Shown here piece after piece: positions 8,742-19,507 of a stretch of 64,000 nt of DNA. The position numbers were made by a program, and so were the translations under genes. A model generated the notes under the pieces. The model saw nothing but the letters and a program-made list of their open reading frames with translations. It had not been told where the DNA came from and did not search any database. Origin of the DNA: an uncultured Saprospiraceae bacterium (GTDB lineage Bacteria > Bacteroidota > Bacteroidia > Chitinophagales > Saprospiraceae); NCBI GenBank assembly GCA_937969415.1, contig CALBWK010000016.1:35150-99149 (forward strand), given 5' to 3'. Every line of letters starts with the position of its first letter. The first letter of the stretch is position 1.

Positions 8742-11700
8742 TTAGCCCACGAGCTCGATCTTAGCGTAGCCGTGGGCATTTTTTATGAGTTTAATCTGTG
8801 TATGGATGCGCTCTTTAAGTGCTTCTACGTGGGAAATAATACCAACAGTTTTTTGACTCTCTGTTTGAAGCTTCTCCAGTGTGTTCATTGCGATATCTAA
8901 GGTGGCAGGATCTAAGGTACCAAACCCTTCATCTATGAATAAGCTATCTAGGGCTACATTCTTAGAAGCCATATCGGACAGACTTAAGGCTAGAGCTAGG
9001 CTCACCATAAAGGATTCTCCACCAGAAAGAGTAGTTACAGATCTTTTAGTTTCTCCTTGATATCTATCGACAATCTGCAGTGGTCCTTCAGATTCTGGCT
9101 TGGTCAGTAGATATCTATCTGACAGTTTATCTAAGCGCTTGTTGGCCAGTACAACTAGGTTTTGTAAAGTGAGCCCCTGAGCAAAATTAGCAAATTTGTT
9201 TCCAGTGGCATCTCCTATTAATTTATTGAGTAGTGCCCACTTCTCTTGTTCCTTGGCGAGCTTTTCGAGTTCGTTTTGGAATTCCTTAACTCTAGCTCTA
9301 TTTTTTTGGTCTTGATTAATTTTTTCATTTAGTGTGCCTAAAAGTGTAAGTATTTCTTCGCGCTGCTTTTCTTGTTGGGCCAACGCTATACTTATTACTT
9401 CTAGAGACTCAGTGCTTTTGTCAGCTTCTGTATTCAATTTGAGTTTCTGAGTCAAGGTCTTTATCTCAGTTTCTACTTTGGTGCTTTCTGTCAAAAGATT
9501 TTCTTTCTTCTGTTGTATCGCCTCCATCTCGTTTTTTTCGAGGATAAGACTTTTGAGCTGGGGTAGTGAGTTGACGTTAAATTGGCTGATAAGCGGCGTC
9601 AGCTTTTTCTTGACTATGTTGATGATTTTATTCTGACTTTGCTTTTCCATTTTGAGATTGGTAATGGTCTGCTGATGGGTTACGATGCTTGTGGTGCAGT
9701 CAGTGTATTTGGTCTGCAAGTCGTTACAGACGTCAGAGGCACTAGGTCCAGTAAAGAGACTTTTTCTCTCTTTGTTGGTAATAGAAAACCGTCGGCCTAT
9801 CTCTGAGAGTTCTTTGTAGTTCTCGAGTAGGAGAGAGGCTTCTTTCTTTTCTGCTACAGTATCGAGCATTTTTTGTTTTTCATCAAGTTGGGTTGTCGTC
9901 TTCTGTATACTAGAGTGTAGGGATGCTAGTGTTGCATCCTGTATCTGGGCTGAGGCGAGTAATTCAGTAAGTTCTGTGGTTTTTACTCTCTTTATTTCTG
10001 CATCTTTTTCACCTCTACTTATTAGTTGTTCTAGGCTGGCATTGCAAGCTGCAATTTTCTTGGTTGTTTCGATGTTTTTGGATTCTAACTCAGTCAGTAC
10101 TTTGTCGACCTTGCTAAGTTCTAAGTCAAACCCATCCTCGGTGATATCTAAGCCATCTGCATAAGGGTGAGATACGGCACCGCATAGTGGGCAGGCCTCT
10201 CCATCGACTAGTTCTTTTCTATAATCTGAAAGGCTAAAGAGTTTTATGGAGGCTTCTTTTTGTTCTTGTAAGTTTTTCCGTTGTTCTTGGAATTTTTTAA
10301 GAAGAGACTCGTCAGCGAGGTTTTGTTCTTTCAGCGTATTGAGTTGTTGAGTGAGGTCGCTGCGTTCTTTTGAATTTGATTCTAGGTTTTGAGCTATTTC
10401 CGTAAGGAACATTTTCCTTTCTGCTATCTTGCTTAGGTTGTTGAGTTTGTCCTTGAGATTTGCGATCTGTTTTGAGGCTTCTAGTATATATCTATCTGGA
10501 TCACCAAGCTTGTCTAGCTTGTTGCCAGTACTGAGGATGTTTTCCAACAGTGTGACAGCCTCAAGCGGACTGATGTCTGATTTCAGTTTAGATCTTAGTT
10601 CTTGACTTGAAGCAGAAACTTGAGTATTGATTTTGTTTCTAAGTTCGGCACCTCTGGTTTTTATATTTTTGAGATCGTTGTCTAGATTATTGACCTTGGA
10701 TTCGAAAGTGCTCATCTTTTGGAAAAAATTGCCCTCGTTAATCTCCGACTTTGTAAGATTGGCCATATCAGAAATTACTTTATTCAGCAGTTTTTTGGCT
10801 TCCTCTATTTTCTGAGCTGTCTTGATATTGTTGCCTTCTATTTCGTTGAGCTGATAAGCAGCCATATCATAGACAGTGATTTCTTTTCTATAAGGCGCTA
10901 CAATTTCGTGGGTCTTAAGTTTCTGTTCTTCTCGTTTAAAATCTTGAAGTTGTTTATTAGTCACTTCTAATTTGTACTTGAGTTGAGCTAAGGTTGCTTT
11001 TATTTCGGTAGCTTCTGTCTTGAGTTGCTTGTATTCAGCATTACTCTTAATCTTGAGGCTAAGACTTTCTACAGTTTCATTAGATTGCTTAATGTTTAGT
11101 CTGATTTCTTCTAGCTCTTCCTCCTCTATAAGTTCTACATCAGCTTGTCTGAGTTTGAAAGTCTCTATTTCTTCTTTGAGTTTTTTGTTTTTGTCATAGG
11201 CCTTTTGCCCTAGTTTCCTGTAGATACTTGTGCCTGTAATGTTCTCGAGAAGCAACCCACGTTCATTGTTATTAGCTTTTAGAAATTTAGCAAATTGTCC
11301 TTGCGATAAGATTATTGATTTTATAAATTGATCATAGTCAAGTCCAATGATGCTTTCATTTTTCTCTGGGACTTTACTTTTTTTTAGGTCTAGATATTCT
11401 CCTGTAGAGTGGTCAAAGATATCCATATGATAATCTTTGAGATTTCCTGTTCTAGCCCTGGATACTTCCCACTTAGAAGTATATAATTGATTTTTTACTG
11501 TAAAGTCAACAGTGGCATAAGAAGCTGTGGTATGCCTAGTCATCACAGATCCAGAACCTTCCATTTCCGTCTTTGTCAGTGCCTTCTTAAATCTTGGAAT
11601 CCTATTAAATAGAGCAAGCGTAATGACATCTAGTAAAGTTGACTTACCAGATCCTGTAGGCCCTACAATAGCAAACATTCCCGCTTCTGAGAGAGGACCT

Positions 11701-11771
11701 GTGGAGAAGTCTATGCTATGCTCTCCTTTGAGGTTGTTGATGTTTTTGAAGGATATTTTATTGATTTGCAT
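8742..11771 (-). CDS. sbcC: Exonuclease subunit SbcC (AAA/SMC-like ATPase)
   Basis: Walker A GPTGSGKST, zinc hook CPLCG, signature LSGGESFMVSLALALSLS, Walker B LFIDEGFGTLD. Confidence 0.95.
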   Translation of the reverse strand: MQINKISFKNINNLKGEHSIDFSTGPLSEAGMFAIVGPTGSGKSTLLDVITLALFNRIPRFKKALTKTEMEGSGSVMTRHTTASYATVDFTVKNQLYTSKWEVSRARTGNLKDYHMDIFDHSTGEYLDLKKSKVPEKNESIIGLDYDQFIKSIILSQGQFAKFLKANNNERGLLLENITGTSIYRKLGQKAYDKNKKLKEEIETFKLRQADVELIEEEELEEIRLNIKQSNETVESLSLKIKSNAEYKQLKTEATEIKATLAQLKYKLEVTNKQLQDFKREEQKLKTHEIVAPYRKEITVYDMAAYQLNEIEGNNIKTAQKIEEAKKLLNKVISDMANLTKSEINEGNFFQKMSTFESKVNNLDNDLKNIKTRGAELRNKINTQVSASSQELRSKLKSDISPLEAVTLLENILSTGNKLDKLGDPDRYILEASKQIANLKDKLNNLSKIAERKMFLTEIAQNLESNSKERSDLTQQLNTLKEQNLADESLLKKFQEQRKNLQEQKEASIKLFSLSDYRKELVDGEACPLCGAVSHPYADGLDITEDGFDLELSKVDKVLTELESKNIETTKKIAACNASLEQLISRGEKDAEIKRVKTTELTELLASAQIQDATLASLHSSIQKTTTQLDEKQKMLDTVAEKKEASLLLENYKELSEIGRRFSITNKERKSLFTGPSASDVCNDLQTKYTDCTTSIVTHQQTITNLKMEKQSQNKIINIVKKKLTPLISQFNVNSLPQLKSLILEKNEMEAIQQKKENLLTESTKVETEIKTLTQKLKLNTEADKSTESLEVISIALAQQEKQREEILTLLGTLNEKINQDQKNRARVKEFQNELEKLAKEQEKWALLNKLIGDATGNKFANFAQGLTLQNLVVLANKRLDKLSDRYLLTKPESEGPLQIVDRYQGETKRSVTTLSGGESFMVSLALALSLSDMASKNVALDSLFIDEGFGTLDPATLDIAMNTLEKLQTESQKTVGIISHVEALKERIHTQIKLIKNAHGYAKIELVG

Positions 11772-12980
11772 TTATAGACTTTCTAGTAATTCTAAAAATG
11801 CTTCCTCTACTATTTTCCTGGATGCTTCGTCTATATCTTCGCTATCTAGCCTTTTGTGAAATACATCTATAGGTTTTAGCTCCTCGATGCTAGTGCCTTC
11901 AGTAAATAGATTTGCTGTATCTAGTTGTTTGTTTTCAAATACCGTTTTGTGCTTAAGAATTTTGAATTTTTCGTTTTCATTATAGGACAACACCAGCTCT
12001 TCTATTGCAGCCAAGGTTATTGAACTAAATTCTTTCTCTGTAACCTCCACTTCTACAAAGCTAGGCAGTATGTAATTTGGTTTGTAGTTTTTTAGTTCTA
12101 GCTCAACTTCTGATAATGTTCCTGTTATCTTTTTTAGTTCTCTTGATTGTGGAACGATGATATCTGTTATTTCTGTTACTTGTCCCGCACTGGTTTCTAT
12201 TAGTAAAACCTGTTTGATATCTTCTTTCTCTGAAAAGCTTAGCGCAATGGGCGATCCAGAGTATCGAATCCGCGGATTGCTGTCTACCATCTGAGGTTTA
12301 TGTATGTGCCCTAGCGCGACATATTTAAAGTGCTGCGGAAATATGTTTGATTTTACAGCTGCTTGGTTGCCTACGTGTATTTCTCTCTCGCTTTCGCTAA
12401 CCGTAACACCGGATGCGTAAAGATGGCCCATCGCGAAGGCCATTGTATTAGGATATTCTTTAGCGCAGATTTCTCCTAGACGTGCATAGTGCAATTTGAT
12501 GCCTTCTCTGATAGCCTCCACTCTTGAGTCATACTTAGTACCATCTTCTTTTGATCTTAGGTCTCTATCCCTTAGAAAGGGAACGGCAGCGACGATCAGT
12601 TCTATATCTCCTTTTTCATTTTTTACGGGAATAAGTTCATCTGTTATAGACTCTGTAGCTCCGCCCACCACCGTAATGTTGATTGCCGATAGTATTTCTT
12701 TTGGCGCATTGAGTTCTCCAACAGAGTCGTGATTGCCGCCTGTTATAATGACTCTACATCCAGTATTGTATAGGCGTAGGACGATATCATAATATTGCTC
12801 TTTGTCCTTAATTGTGGGATTGGCTAGGTCGAAGATGTCACCTGATACTATGAGAATGTCTATATCCTCATCTACGATATAATTTATCATCCAATCAAAA
12901 AATAAACCCAGTTCTGAGGCAAGACTATGTTTATGTAGGATTTTACCAATATGCCAGTCTGCTGTATGAAGAATTTTCAT
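11772..12980 (-). CDS. sbcD: Exonuclease subunit SbcD (metallophosphoesterase)
   Basis: MKILHTADWHIGK, SGDIFD, GGNHDS, ALGHIHKPQ; adjacent to sbcC. Confidence 0.95.
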   Translation of the reverse strand: MKILHTADWHIGKILHKHSLASELGLFFDWMINYIVDEDIDILIVSGDIFDLANPTIKDKEQYYDIVLRLYNTGCRVIITGGNHDSVGELNAPKEILSAINITVVGGATESITDELIPVKNEKGDIELIVAAVPFLRDRDLRSKEDGTKYDSRVEAIREGIKLHYARLGEICAKEYPNTMAFAMGHLYASGVTVSESEREIHVGNQAAVKSNIFPQHFKYVALGHIHKPQMVDSNPRIRYSGSPIALSFSEKEDIKQVLLIETSAGQVTEITDIIVPQSRELKKITGTLSEVELELKNYKPNYILPSFVEVEVTEKEFSSITLAAIEELVLSYNENEKFKILKHKTVFENKQLDTANLFTEGTSIEELKPIDVFHKRLDSEDIDEASRKIVEEAFLELLESL

Positions 12981-13048
12981 AAAGGCTAAGTTAAGCCTTG
13001 AGTGCAAGGTGGCTGCACTATTATCCTATTTTATCAATCTTTTTGCAA

Positions 13049-14074
13049 TTAGATAAAATCTACGTCTACTTTCATTGGATGTTGGATGAGATCAATCATC
13101 GCTTTTCTAATAGGACGACCTTCATAAACAACAGAATAAAGTGTCTTCATCATAGGTGCATTGATATCTGCAGCTGTGATTATTCTATGTGCAAATTTCA
13201 ATGTTCTATATCCTTCAGCTACTTCTTCCATTATGCTTCTAATCTCTTCTACAGACTTACCTTGAGCCAAGTATCCACCAAAGGTATAATTGCGACTCAT
13301 AGTACTCGTTGCTGTAGCTATAAGATCTCCTATGCCTGCAGTCCCTAGGAAAGGTCTTACTTCTGCTCCTACGGCTTGTGCTACAAGTATCATTTCTCTT
13401 AATCCTCGTGTAATAGATAGAGCTTGCATATTAGTACCAAATCCTAATCCATTAATTAACCCTGATGCTATGGCAACTACATTTTTTAGAGCGCCTGCCA
13501 ACTCTATGCCTTTGGTATGTTGAGAGCCATAAACCCTAAACTTTCTGCTGGCTAATACTTTTATGCCTTCTTCGATGACTTCATTAAATTCAGAAGCGAT
13601 AACGGTAGCGGCAGGCTGGCCGGCCAGTATCTCTTTAGCCAGATTAGGGCCTGCTAAGGCACCAGTCCTTAGTACACTAGTTTCTTGACGTATGACTTCT
13701 GTCATTGTAAATACAGATCTCTTTATATCTAGGATTGTTTCAGATGTACCAAAATCTGATTTTACATCTAGCCCCTTTGTGCCGTGAATCATAATATGAC
13801 CTGGGCCTACGTAAGGAGATATTTTTTTTACTACTCTTCTGAAGAATTCTGAAGGTATCATAGGGAAGATCAAGCGACATTCATCTCCTAATTTTTGAAG
13901 ACTTGTGGTACCCGTGATTTTATCTGACAGTTCTATGCCTTTAAGGGTGTGCTTTTCGTTTATAAGCCTAACTGTCTCAGGATTTCTAGCATACACCAGT
14001 ACATCACAATTGTCTGCAATCAACTGAGAGATAGCAGTTCCAAAAGAACCAGCTCCGAGAACACCGATTTTCAT
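13049..14074 (-). CDS. gpsA: NAD(P)H-dependent glycerol-3-phosphate dehydrogenase
   Basis: MKIGVLGAGSFGTAIS, HGTKGLD, GPNLAKEI, ALKNVVAIASGL motifs. Confidence 0.93.
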   Translation of the reverse strand: MKIGVLGAGSFGTAISQLIADNCDVLVYARNPETVRLINEKHTLKGIELSDKITGTTSLQKLGDECRLIFPMIPSEFFRRVVKKISPYVGPGHIMIHGTKGLDVKSDFGTSETILDIKRSVFTMTEVIRQETSVLRTGALAGPNLAKEILAGQPAATVIASEFNEVIEEGIKVLASRKFRVYGSQHTKGIELAGALKNVVAIASGLINGLGFGTNMQALSITRGLREMILVAQAVGAEVRPFLGTAGIGDLIATATSTMSRNYTFGGYLAQGKSVEEIRSIMEEVAEGYRTLKFAHRIITAADINAPMMKTLYSVVYEGRPIRKAMIDLIQHPMKVDVDFI

Positions 14075-14127
14075 ATGTAGCTACATTATTCTGGTATGTA
14101 CTTCTTAGCTCTAAAGATAGAACTAAC

Positions 14128-16008
14128 CTAGCGCTTCTTTTTCTTTTTGGTTTGATTGGTCTTATTGGCCATTTCCTTTTGCTGTTTCATTGCTTCTTCC
14201 AGCCGCTCTTGGAATCCACCTTTCTTCTTTGGTTTGCTTTTATTCGCATCTAGCTCTGCTCTAAGTTTTTCGTCTTTGAAGACAAACTTCTTAGTCAGTA
14301 TCGTCTGTAAAATATTGAATACGTTACTGAAGAACATATATACAGTAAGACCTGAAGCATAACTATTGAAGAAAAATAAGAAGGTTATAGGCATAAAGTA
14401 TTGGACATATTTGATAGCCGGATTAGCTGAAGTGTCCATGTGCCGCATATTATAATACGCATAGATTATAGTTGTCAGTGCCCATAATAGTGTGAAGAGA
14501 CTGATGTGTGCTCCATATGCAGGGATCTCAAAGGGCAATCGAGTAAAGACATCATAAGAGGACAAATCATTGGCCCATAGAAAAGACTCTTGCCTAAAAG
14601 TAATAGAGGCAGGAAAGAACCTAAATAGAGCATACCATATCGGCATCTGTAGGAGCATAGGCATACAACCTCCTAGAGGGCTCACACCATATTCTCTATA
14701 CATCTTCATAGTTTCCATCTGGATCTTCTGAGAGTCATCGCCAAACTTCTCTTTTAGACCAGCTATCTCTGGCTTAAGTAAGCCCATCTTAGCCTGACTG
14801 TGTAGCATCTTGTACATCAGCGGATACAACAACATCTTAAGGATAAATATCAAGATAATGATAACCACACCTTTACTTCCTATTAGGCTTGAGAGGAAAT
14901 TAAATGCCGGTCTAATAATCCATCTATTGATACTACCAAAGAGAGACCTGCCAAAAGGTATTATCTCCTCTAGTTTATTGTCAAACTTTCTGAGTTCCTC
15001 AAATTCATTGGGACCGATGTACATTTTGGTTTCAATGGATTCATTCGCTACAAGGTCTAGAGGAATCTGATACTCGGACTTCAGCAGTTTCATATCAGCT
15101 GATTCACTATCCATAAGGACAGTTTCAAATTTTCCTTTCTCAAATTTCTTATTGACTCCTATAATTGAGGTATTAAAGAATTGGTTGACGTGTGATATCC
15201 ATTCCAACTTCTCTTCATCTAACTCTTCCGCATCGTCAGATCTACAGTTGCAATAATCAGATGACTCATCTACTTCCTTAAAGTAGATTGAAGAGTAATA
15301 CTTTTCAAAATTGGTGTTAACCTCTAGTCTGTCTAGATAATGATGCCATCTGAATTTGATTTTGTTATTGCTAGGGTCTAGCATTTGGTTGACACCATTG
15401 AATTGTAAAGCGTGGTCAACGATATAACTGCTATCACTAAGCGTATACTTCTGAACCAATGATTTGCCATCGCCCAGAGAAGCAGTCATCGTCACTTGCT
15501 TGCCATTCACTTGAGGTATGAAGTTGAGATCTGCAGTATTGATTATGCCATTGGATTGGGTAGGTATGAGATATTCGAATTTATTCTTCTCATCTTCCAT
15601 CAATGCCAAAGTAGACTTGCTTTGATTGTGCTCTTCGTCTTCCGTAATTTTGTAATGATCCTTAATTAGAGCCTCAGTAATGACACCACCTTTGCTAGAA
15701 AAGGTAAGTTTTATCTTATCATTCTCTACGGCAACAGTCTGGTTTTCTCCAACCATAGCACTACCGAAATCTCCATATTTATTATTGAGTTCAGCTACTT
15801 GGGTAGAATCTGTGGGGAGTATAGCTGCGGGAGCTGCAGCTTGGATAGGTGCTGTCGGGACACCCGTTTCTTGAGCTTTGACAAGTGCTATTGAGTCTTG
15901 TACTCTTTGGGCTTCTGCAACTTCAGCCTCAGTCGGTGCGGTTAGGTAGAAGTATCCAGCAAATACAATGAACAATAATAGTACGCCTATGCCTTGGGTC
16001 TTATCCAT
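14128..16008 (-). CDS. yidC: Membrane protein insertase YidC
   Basis: N-terminal TM, periplasmic domain, KGVVIIILIFILKMLLYPLMYKMLHSQAKM, GGCMPMLLQMPIWYALF, Lys-rich tail. Confidence 0.95.
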   Translation of the reverse strand: MDKTQGIGVLLLFIVFAGYFYLTAPTEAEVAEAQRVQDSIALVKAQETGVPTAPIQAAAPAAILPTDSTQVAELNNKYGDFGSAMVGENQTVAVENDKIKLTFSSKGGVITEALIKDHYKITEDEEHNQSKSTLALMEDEKNKFEYLIPTQSNGIINTADLNFIPQVNGKQVTMTASLGDGKSLVQKYTLSDSSYIVDHALQFNGVNQMLDPSNNKIKFRWHHYLDRLEVNTNFEKYYSSIYFKEVDESSDYCNCRSDDAEELDEEKLEWISHVNQFFNTSIIGVNKKFEKGKFETVLMDSESADMKLLKSEYQIPLDLVANESIETKMYIGPNEFEELRKFDNKLEEIIPFGRSLFGSINRWIIRPAFNFLSSLIGSKGVVIIILIFILKMLLYPLMYKMLHSQAKMGLLKPEIAGLKEKFGDDSQKIQMETMKMYREYGVSPLGGCMPMLLQMPIWYALFRFFPASITFRQESFLWANDLSSYDVFTRLPFEIPAYGAHISLFTLLWALTTIIYAYYNMRHMDTSANPAIKYVQYFMPITFLFFFNSYASGLTVYMFFSNVFNILQTILTKKFVFKDEKLRAELDANKSKPKKKGGFQERLEEAMKQQKEMANKTNQTKKKKKR

Positions 16009-16184
16009 TAAGTTTCGTTAGGTTTGGTCACAGTATCATCAATAGTTGATACTGATTTTTGGTTCGCAAAGGTACACTTTTACATGCAAGCTCTTCCAAG
16101 ATATCGGACGAAGCGCATTCAGAATAGGACTAATGTATGCATTGGCTCGTAAAGTATTGATTAATAGTTGTTTATATATAGAAA

Positions 16185-17753
16185 ATGGGCACTCAGACTC
16201 AAGAAATAGAACTTAAAATTACAGCAGATAAGCTCCATGATACACCTTATATAGAAAAACAGCTCCGTGCCAAAGCCAAAGCAAAGACTGATGATCAGCT
16301 AAGATATAAGTTGATTAAGCGTTCTATAGATGCCCGTAAGGGAAGACCTAAGTATGTTATGCGCTACCTAGTGAGCCTGCGCCATCAGCCTCAGACGGAT
16401 GCAGATAGGCTTAGAGTTTCTTTCCAGAATGTGAGTGAGAAGCAGCAAGTAATCATTGTCGGCGCAGGTCCAGCAGGATATTTTGCTGCATTGGAGTGTC
16501 TGGAGCTCGGATTATGCCCCATAATACTAGAGAGAGGAAAAGATGTCAGGGCTCGACGTCGTGACCTAAAGGCCATACAACAAGATGGTGTCGTCAATCC
16601 GGAGAGCAATTACTGTTTTGGTGAGGGAGGGGCTGGCACCTATTCTGATGGAAAATTATACACGCGATCTAAGAAGCGTGGACACATACTCAAGACATTG
16701 AGATTGCTTGTAGACCACGGTGCCCAAGAGGATATTCTGGTAGATGCCCACCCGCATATAGGTTCCAATAAACTGCCACAAATTATTTCGAGGATCAGAG
16801 AGACCATAGAGAAACATGGCGGAGAAGTGCACTTTGAGACGAAGGTAGTGGACTTCTTGATGGCCTCAGGTCGCTGCGAAGGTGTGATCACTGCTTCTGG
16901 TAAGCATTGGAAAGCACCAGCAGTTATCTTAGCGACAGGGCACTCAGCTAGAGATATTTTCGAATTACTTAATGACAAGGGTGTCTACATAGAGGCTAAG
17001 CCTTTTGCAGTAGGTGTCCGTGTTGAGCATCCTCAAGAACTCATAGACGAAATACAATACAAACAATCTCCAAGAGAAGAAAACTTGCCCGCATCTTCTT
17101 ACTCCTTGGTGACACAAGTGCGGGATGTAGGAGTCTTTTCTTTTTGTATGTGCCCAGGTGGATTGATTGTACCTGCAGCAACCGCACCAGGCGAGATAGT
17201 GGTGAATGGGATGAGCTTATCTCGACGAGATTCTGCTTACGCTAATTCTGGAATTGTAACAGCTGTGAGTGTCGAGGAATTAGAAAAAGAGGGTTATGAT
17301 GGTGTCTTTTCTTGCTTGGATTTTCAAAGAGATGTAGAACAATCACTCTTCGAAAATGGAGATGGTTCCCAACGAGCACCGGCTCAGAATCTGGTTGATT
17401 TTATTAATGGTGCTGATATGCTAGACTTGCCGGATACCTCTTATATACCAGGAATATATCGGGCTCCATTACACCAAATGTTACCGCCATTTATTTATGC
17501 TCGATTAAAGGAAGGATTAGTAGCCTTCTCACGTAGGATGAAAGGGTTTTATTCTGATGAAGCTAAAGTGGTGGCCGTAGAAAGTAGAACGAGTTCTCCG
17601 GTAAGAATACCTCGCGATAGAGAAACTTGCGTCCATACTGAAATCAAAGGACTCTATCCTTGCGGGGAGGGAGCAGGCTATGCGGGGGGTATATTATCGG
17701 CCGCAATGGATGGACAGCGAGTCGCTAAGGCTGTCTATGAAAAAATAAAGTAA
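16185..17753 (+). CDS. FAD-dependent oxidoreductase (YtfP/UbiA-associated dehydrogenase type)
   Basis: GAGPAGYFAALECLELG, GEGGAGTYSDGKLYTR, C-terminal YPCGEGAGYAGGILSAAMDG. Confidence 0.85.
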   Translation: MGTQTQEIELKITADKLHDTPYIEKQLRAKAKAKTDDQLRYKLIKRSIDARKGRPKYVMRYLVSLRHQPQTDADRLRVSFQNVSEKQQVIIVGAGPAGYFAALECLELGLCPIILERGKDVRARRRDLKAIQQDGVVNPESNYCFGEGGAGTYSDGKLYTRSKKRGHILKTLRLLVDHGAQEDILVDAHPHIGSNKLPQIISRIRETIEKHGGEVHFETKVVDFLMASGRCEGVITASGKHWKAPAVILATGHSARDIFELLNDKGVYIEAKPFAVGVRVEHPQELIDEIQYKQSPREENLPASSYSLVTQVRDVGVFSFCMCPGGLIVPAATAPGEIVVNGMSLSRRDSAYANSGIVTAVSVEELEKEGYDGVFSCLDFQRDVEQSLFENGDGSQRAPAQNLVDFINGADMLDLPDTSYIPGIYRAPLHQMLPPFIYARLKEGLVAFSRRMKGFYSDEAKVVAVESRTSSPVRIPRDRETCVHTEIKGLYPCGEGAGYAGGILSAAMDGQRVAKAVYEKIK

Positions 17754-17813
17754 GCAGACTATCAAGTCTACTTACTTCTACTGTTTTTAAGATCTGAGAC
17801 CTTAGACGGACTT

Positions 17814-18683
17814 TTATTTTATGTCGAGAAATACACCTACAGAATAGGATGGAGCAGCTGCAATAATTTCTCCTCTTACAGCTGAAGCAAAGCCTGCAGA
17901 TATACCTATTGATTTTGTAACGTAATAATTTACCTCAAGACCTAGTGCTAGGAATTCTGAGTTGTTGGCAAAAATACTCGTGCTAGTCACAGAAGAACCA
18001 GTATCACCATTTTTAAATGATTCTATAGCTGTTAGTTTTCCCGTCAGCCATAATTTGTTGTTGGCTAAGCCTAGGCCATACTCTAGTCCATATCTAAACT
18101 CTTCTGAGAATCCCTGAGTCCTGTTGTTAATTCCAACATATCCTGAGAAATATGAGTCAGAATTTCCAAGCTTGAATCCAGAGCCAAAATCTACTTGAAC
18201 GATTTGATTAAACTCGCCATCTCCTGTCTGCAAGTTACCTTGCGTTCCTCCTCCTGCGATACCCGTAGGAACCCCTAAGACAACTGAGAGTGCGACTGGA
18301 ATCCTTGCCTCTTGATTAAAAGTATACTTAAGACCTACGTCGATGTCACCTAGACTATTTAGTGCTTCTCCTTGTACCAGAATATCATTTGTCGTCCCCG
18401 ACCTTATGTTGTTCATGAAATTTCTGCTAAACAATGCACCATTAAAAGTTGCAGTGAATTTATTGCTAAGACCAACCTCTGCATAGAGAGAAGTGTTGTA
18501 GATGCCAGTCGTAACATTTGGATCTAGAAGACCTATGTCGTTATAGTGTGTATCAAATACTGTCCACCACTCAGAAAGCTTGATATATGTTTTTCCTTTT
18601 CCTTTTGCCCAAGGCCCACCGGCTTGCAATGCGCCTTGTAGGACGAGTGCCAGTACTATTGATAATATTAGTTTGTGTTTCAT
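17814..18683 (-). CDS. Putative outer-membrane beta-barrel / transporter-like protein
   Basis: Signal peptide; alternating amphipathic strands; ends YSVGVFLDIK. Confidence 0.6.
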   Translation of the reverse strand: MKHKLILSIVLALVLQGALQAGGPWAKGKGKTYIKLSEWWTVFDTHYNDIGLLDPNVTTGIYNTSLYAEVGLSNKFTATFNGALFSRNFMNNIRSGTTNDILVQGEALNSLGDIDVGLKYTFNQEARIPVALSVVLGVPTGIAGGGTQGNLQTGDGEFNQIVQVDFGSGFKLGNSDSYFSGYVGINNRTQGFSEEFRYGLEYGLGLANNKLWLTGKLTAIESFKNGDTGSSVTSTSIFANNSEFLALGLEVNYYVTKSIGISAGFASAVRGEIIAAAPSYSVGVFLDIK

Positions 18684-18690
18684 TTTCGTT

Positions 18691-19365
18691 TTAGTTTAAC
18701 TCGGCTTCTCCCACTTTTACATTAAATGGCTTGCAGTAGTACACTATAAAGTTATAGTCATTGAGCCCTACACCTTCGATTTCGTAACTATGCGCTCCTC
18801 TAAATACAGTCACTTCACCAATCTCAAAAGCATTTGATATAGAGTTTCTATTGTTAGATAAGTATATGTAAAACCCAGGCAAAGCTGAGGTAGTTACATA
18901 ATCATCAGCTATGTCTAGAAATAGGCCTGTGTCTGTTTCTGATAGGGTAAATGTCCCTTCAAGATCATAGAATGTCGTTGTGACGATTGTTCCAGTTATT
19001 GATGCTGGCTCTTCTACTACTACCGTTTCTTCACCTACCGTTACTTCTATAGAATCTGTTATGGATCGGTCTGCAGTACTGACCGAGATGATAACTGTAC
19101 CTGCACTATGAGCTGTCGCTAATCCGCTTTGAGTAATTGAAATTACTGCTGGATCAGAACTTTCCCATATGACTTCTATAGATTCTTGTTGTCCTACATT
19201 ATTCAGGAATCTATTGTCAAATTGAAATTCTGTATCTATCCCCAAAGTGTCTATCGCATTGGTGATCGATATTTCTGGTTCTACAAAATCATCAATAAAA
19301 TCATCTTCAATACAGCCAGTAAAGAGAGCAAATAGAAGTGTGCTAAAAAGAATAAAATTTTTCAT
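18691..19365 (-). CDS. Ig-like (BIg2-type) domain lipoprotein
   Basis: MKNFILFSTLLFALFTGCIEDD lipobox; VIWESSDPAVISITQSGLATAHSAGTVIISVST is a BIg2 signature. Confidence 0.75.
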   Translation of the reverse strand: MKNFILFSTLLFALFTGCIEDDFIDDFVEPEISITNAIDTLGIDTEFQFDNRFLNNVGQQESIEVIWESSDPAVISITQSGLATAHSAGTVIISVSTADRSITDSIEVTVGEETVVVEEPASITGTIVTTTFYDLEGTFTLSETDTGLFLDIADDYVTTSALPGFYIYLSNNRNSISNAFEIGEVTVFRGAHSYEIEGVGLNDYNFIVYYCKPFNVKVGEAELN

Positions 19366-19507
19366 GTTTATAAAGTTTATAAAAAATACAGCACCCTTCA
19401 TGCGCTGTATTTTTTTCTAGAATTATATATGTAAGACAACAATCGTATGTGATAAAAGTTGACTGCTTTGCGGGGGATTATTAATCTACAATAGTGTAGG
19501 GAGAGTA

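Noticed and set aside
9582-10970. Cluster of small plus-strand ORFs opposite sbcC
   Set aside because: Antisense to a well-supported coding sequence; typical spurious ORFs
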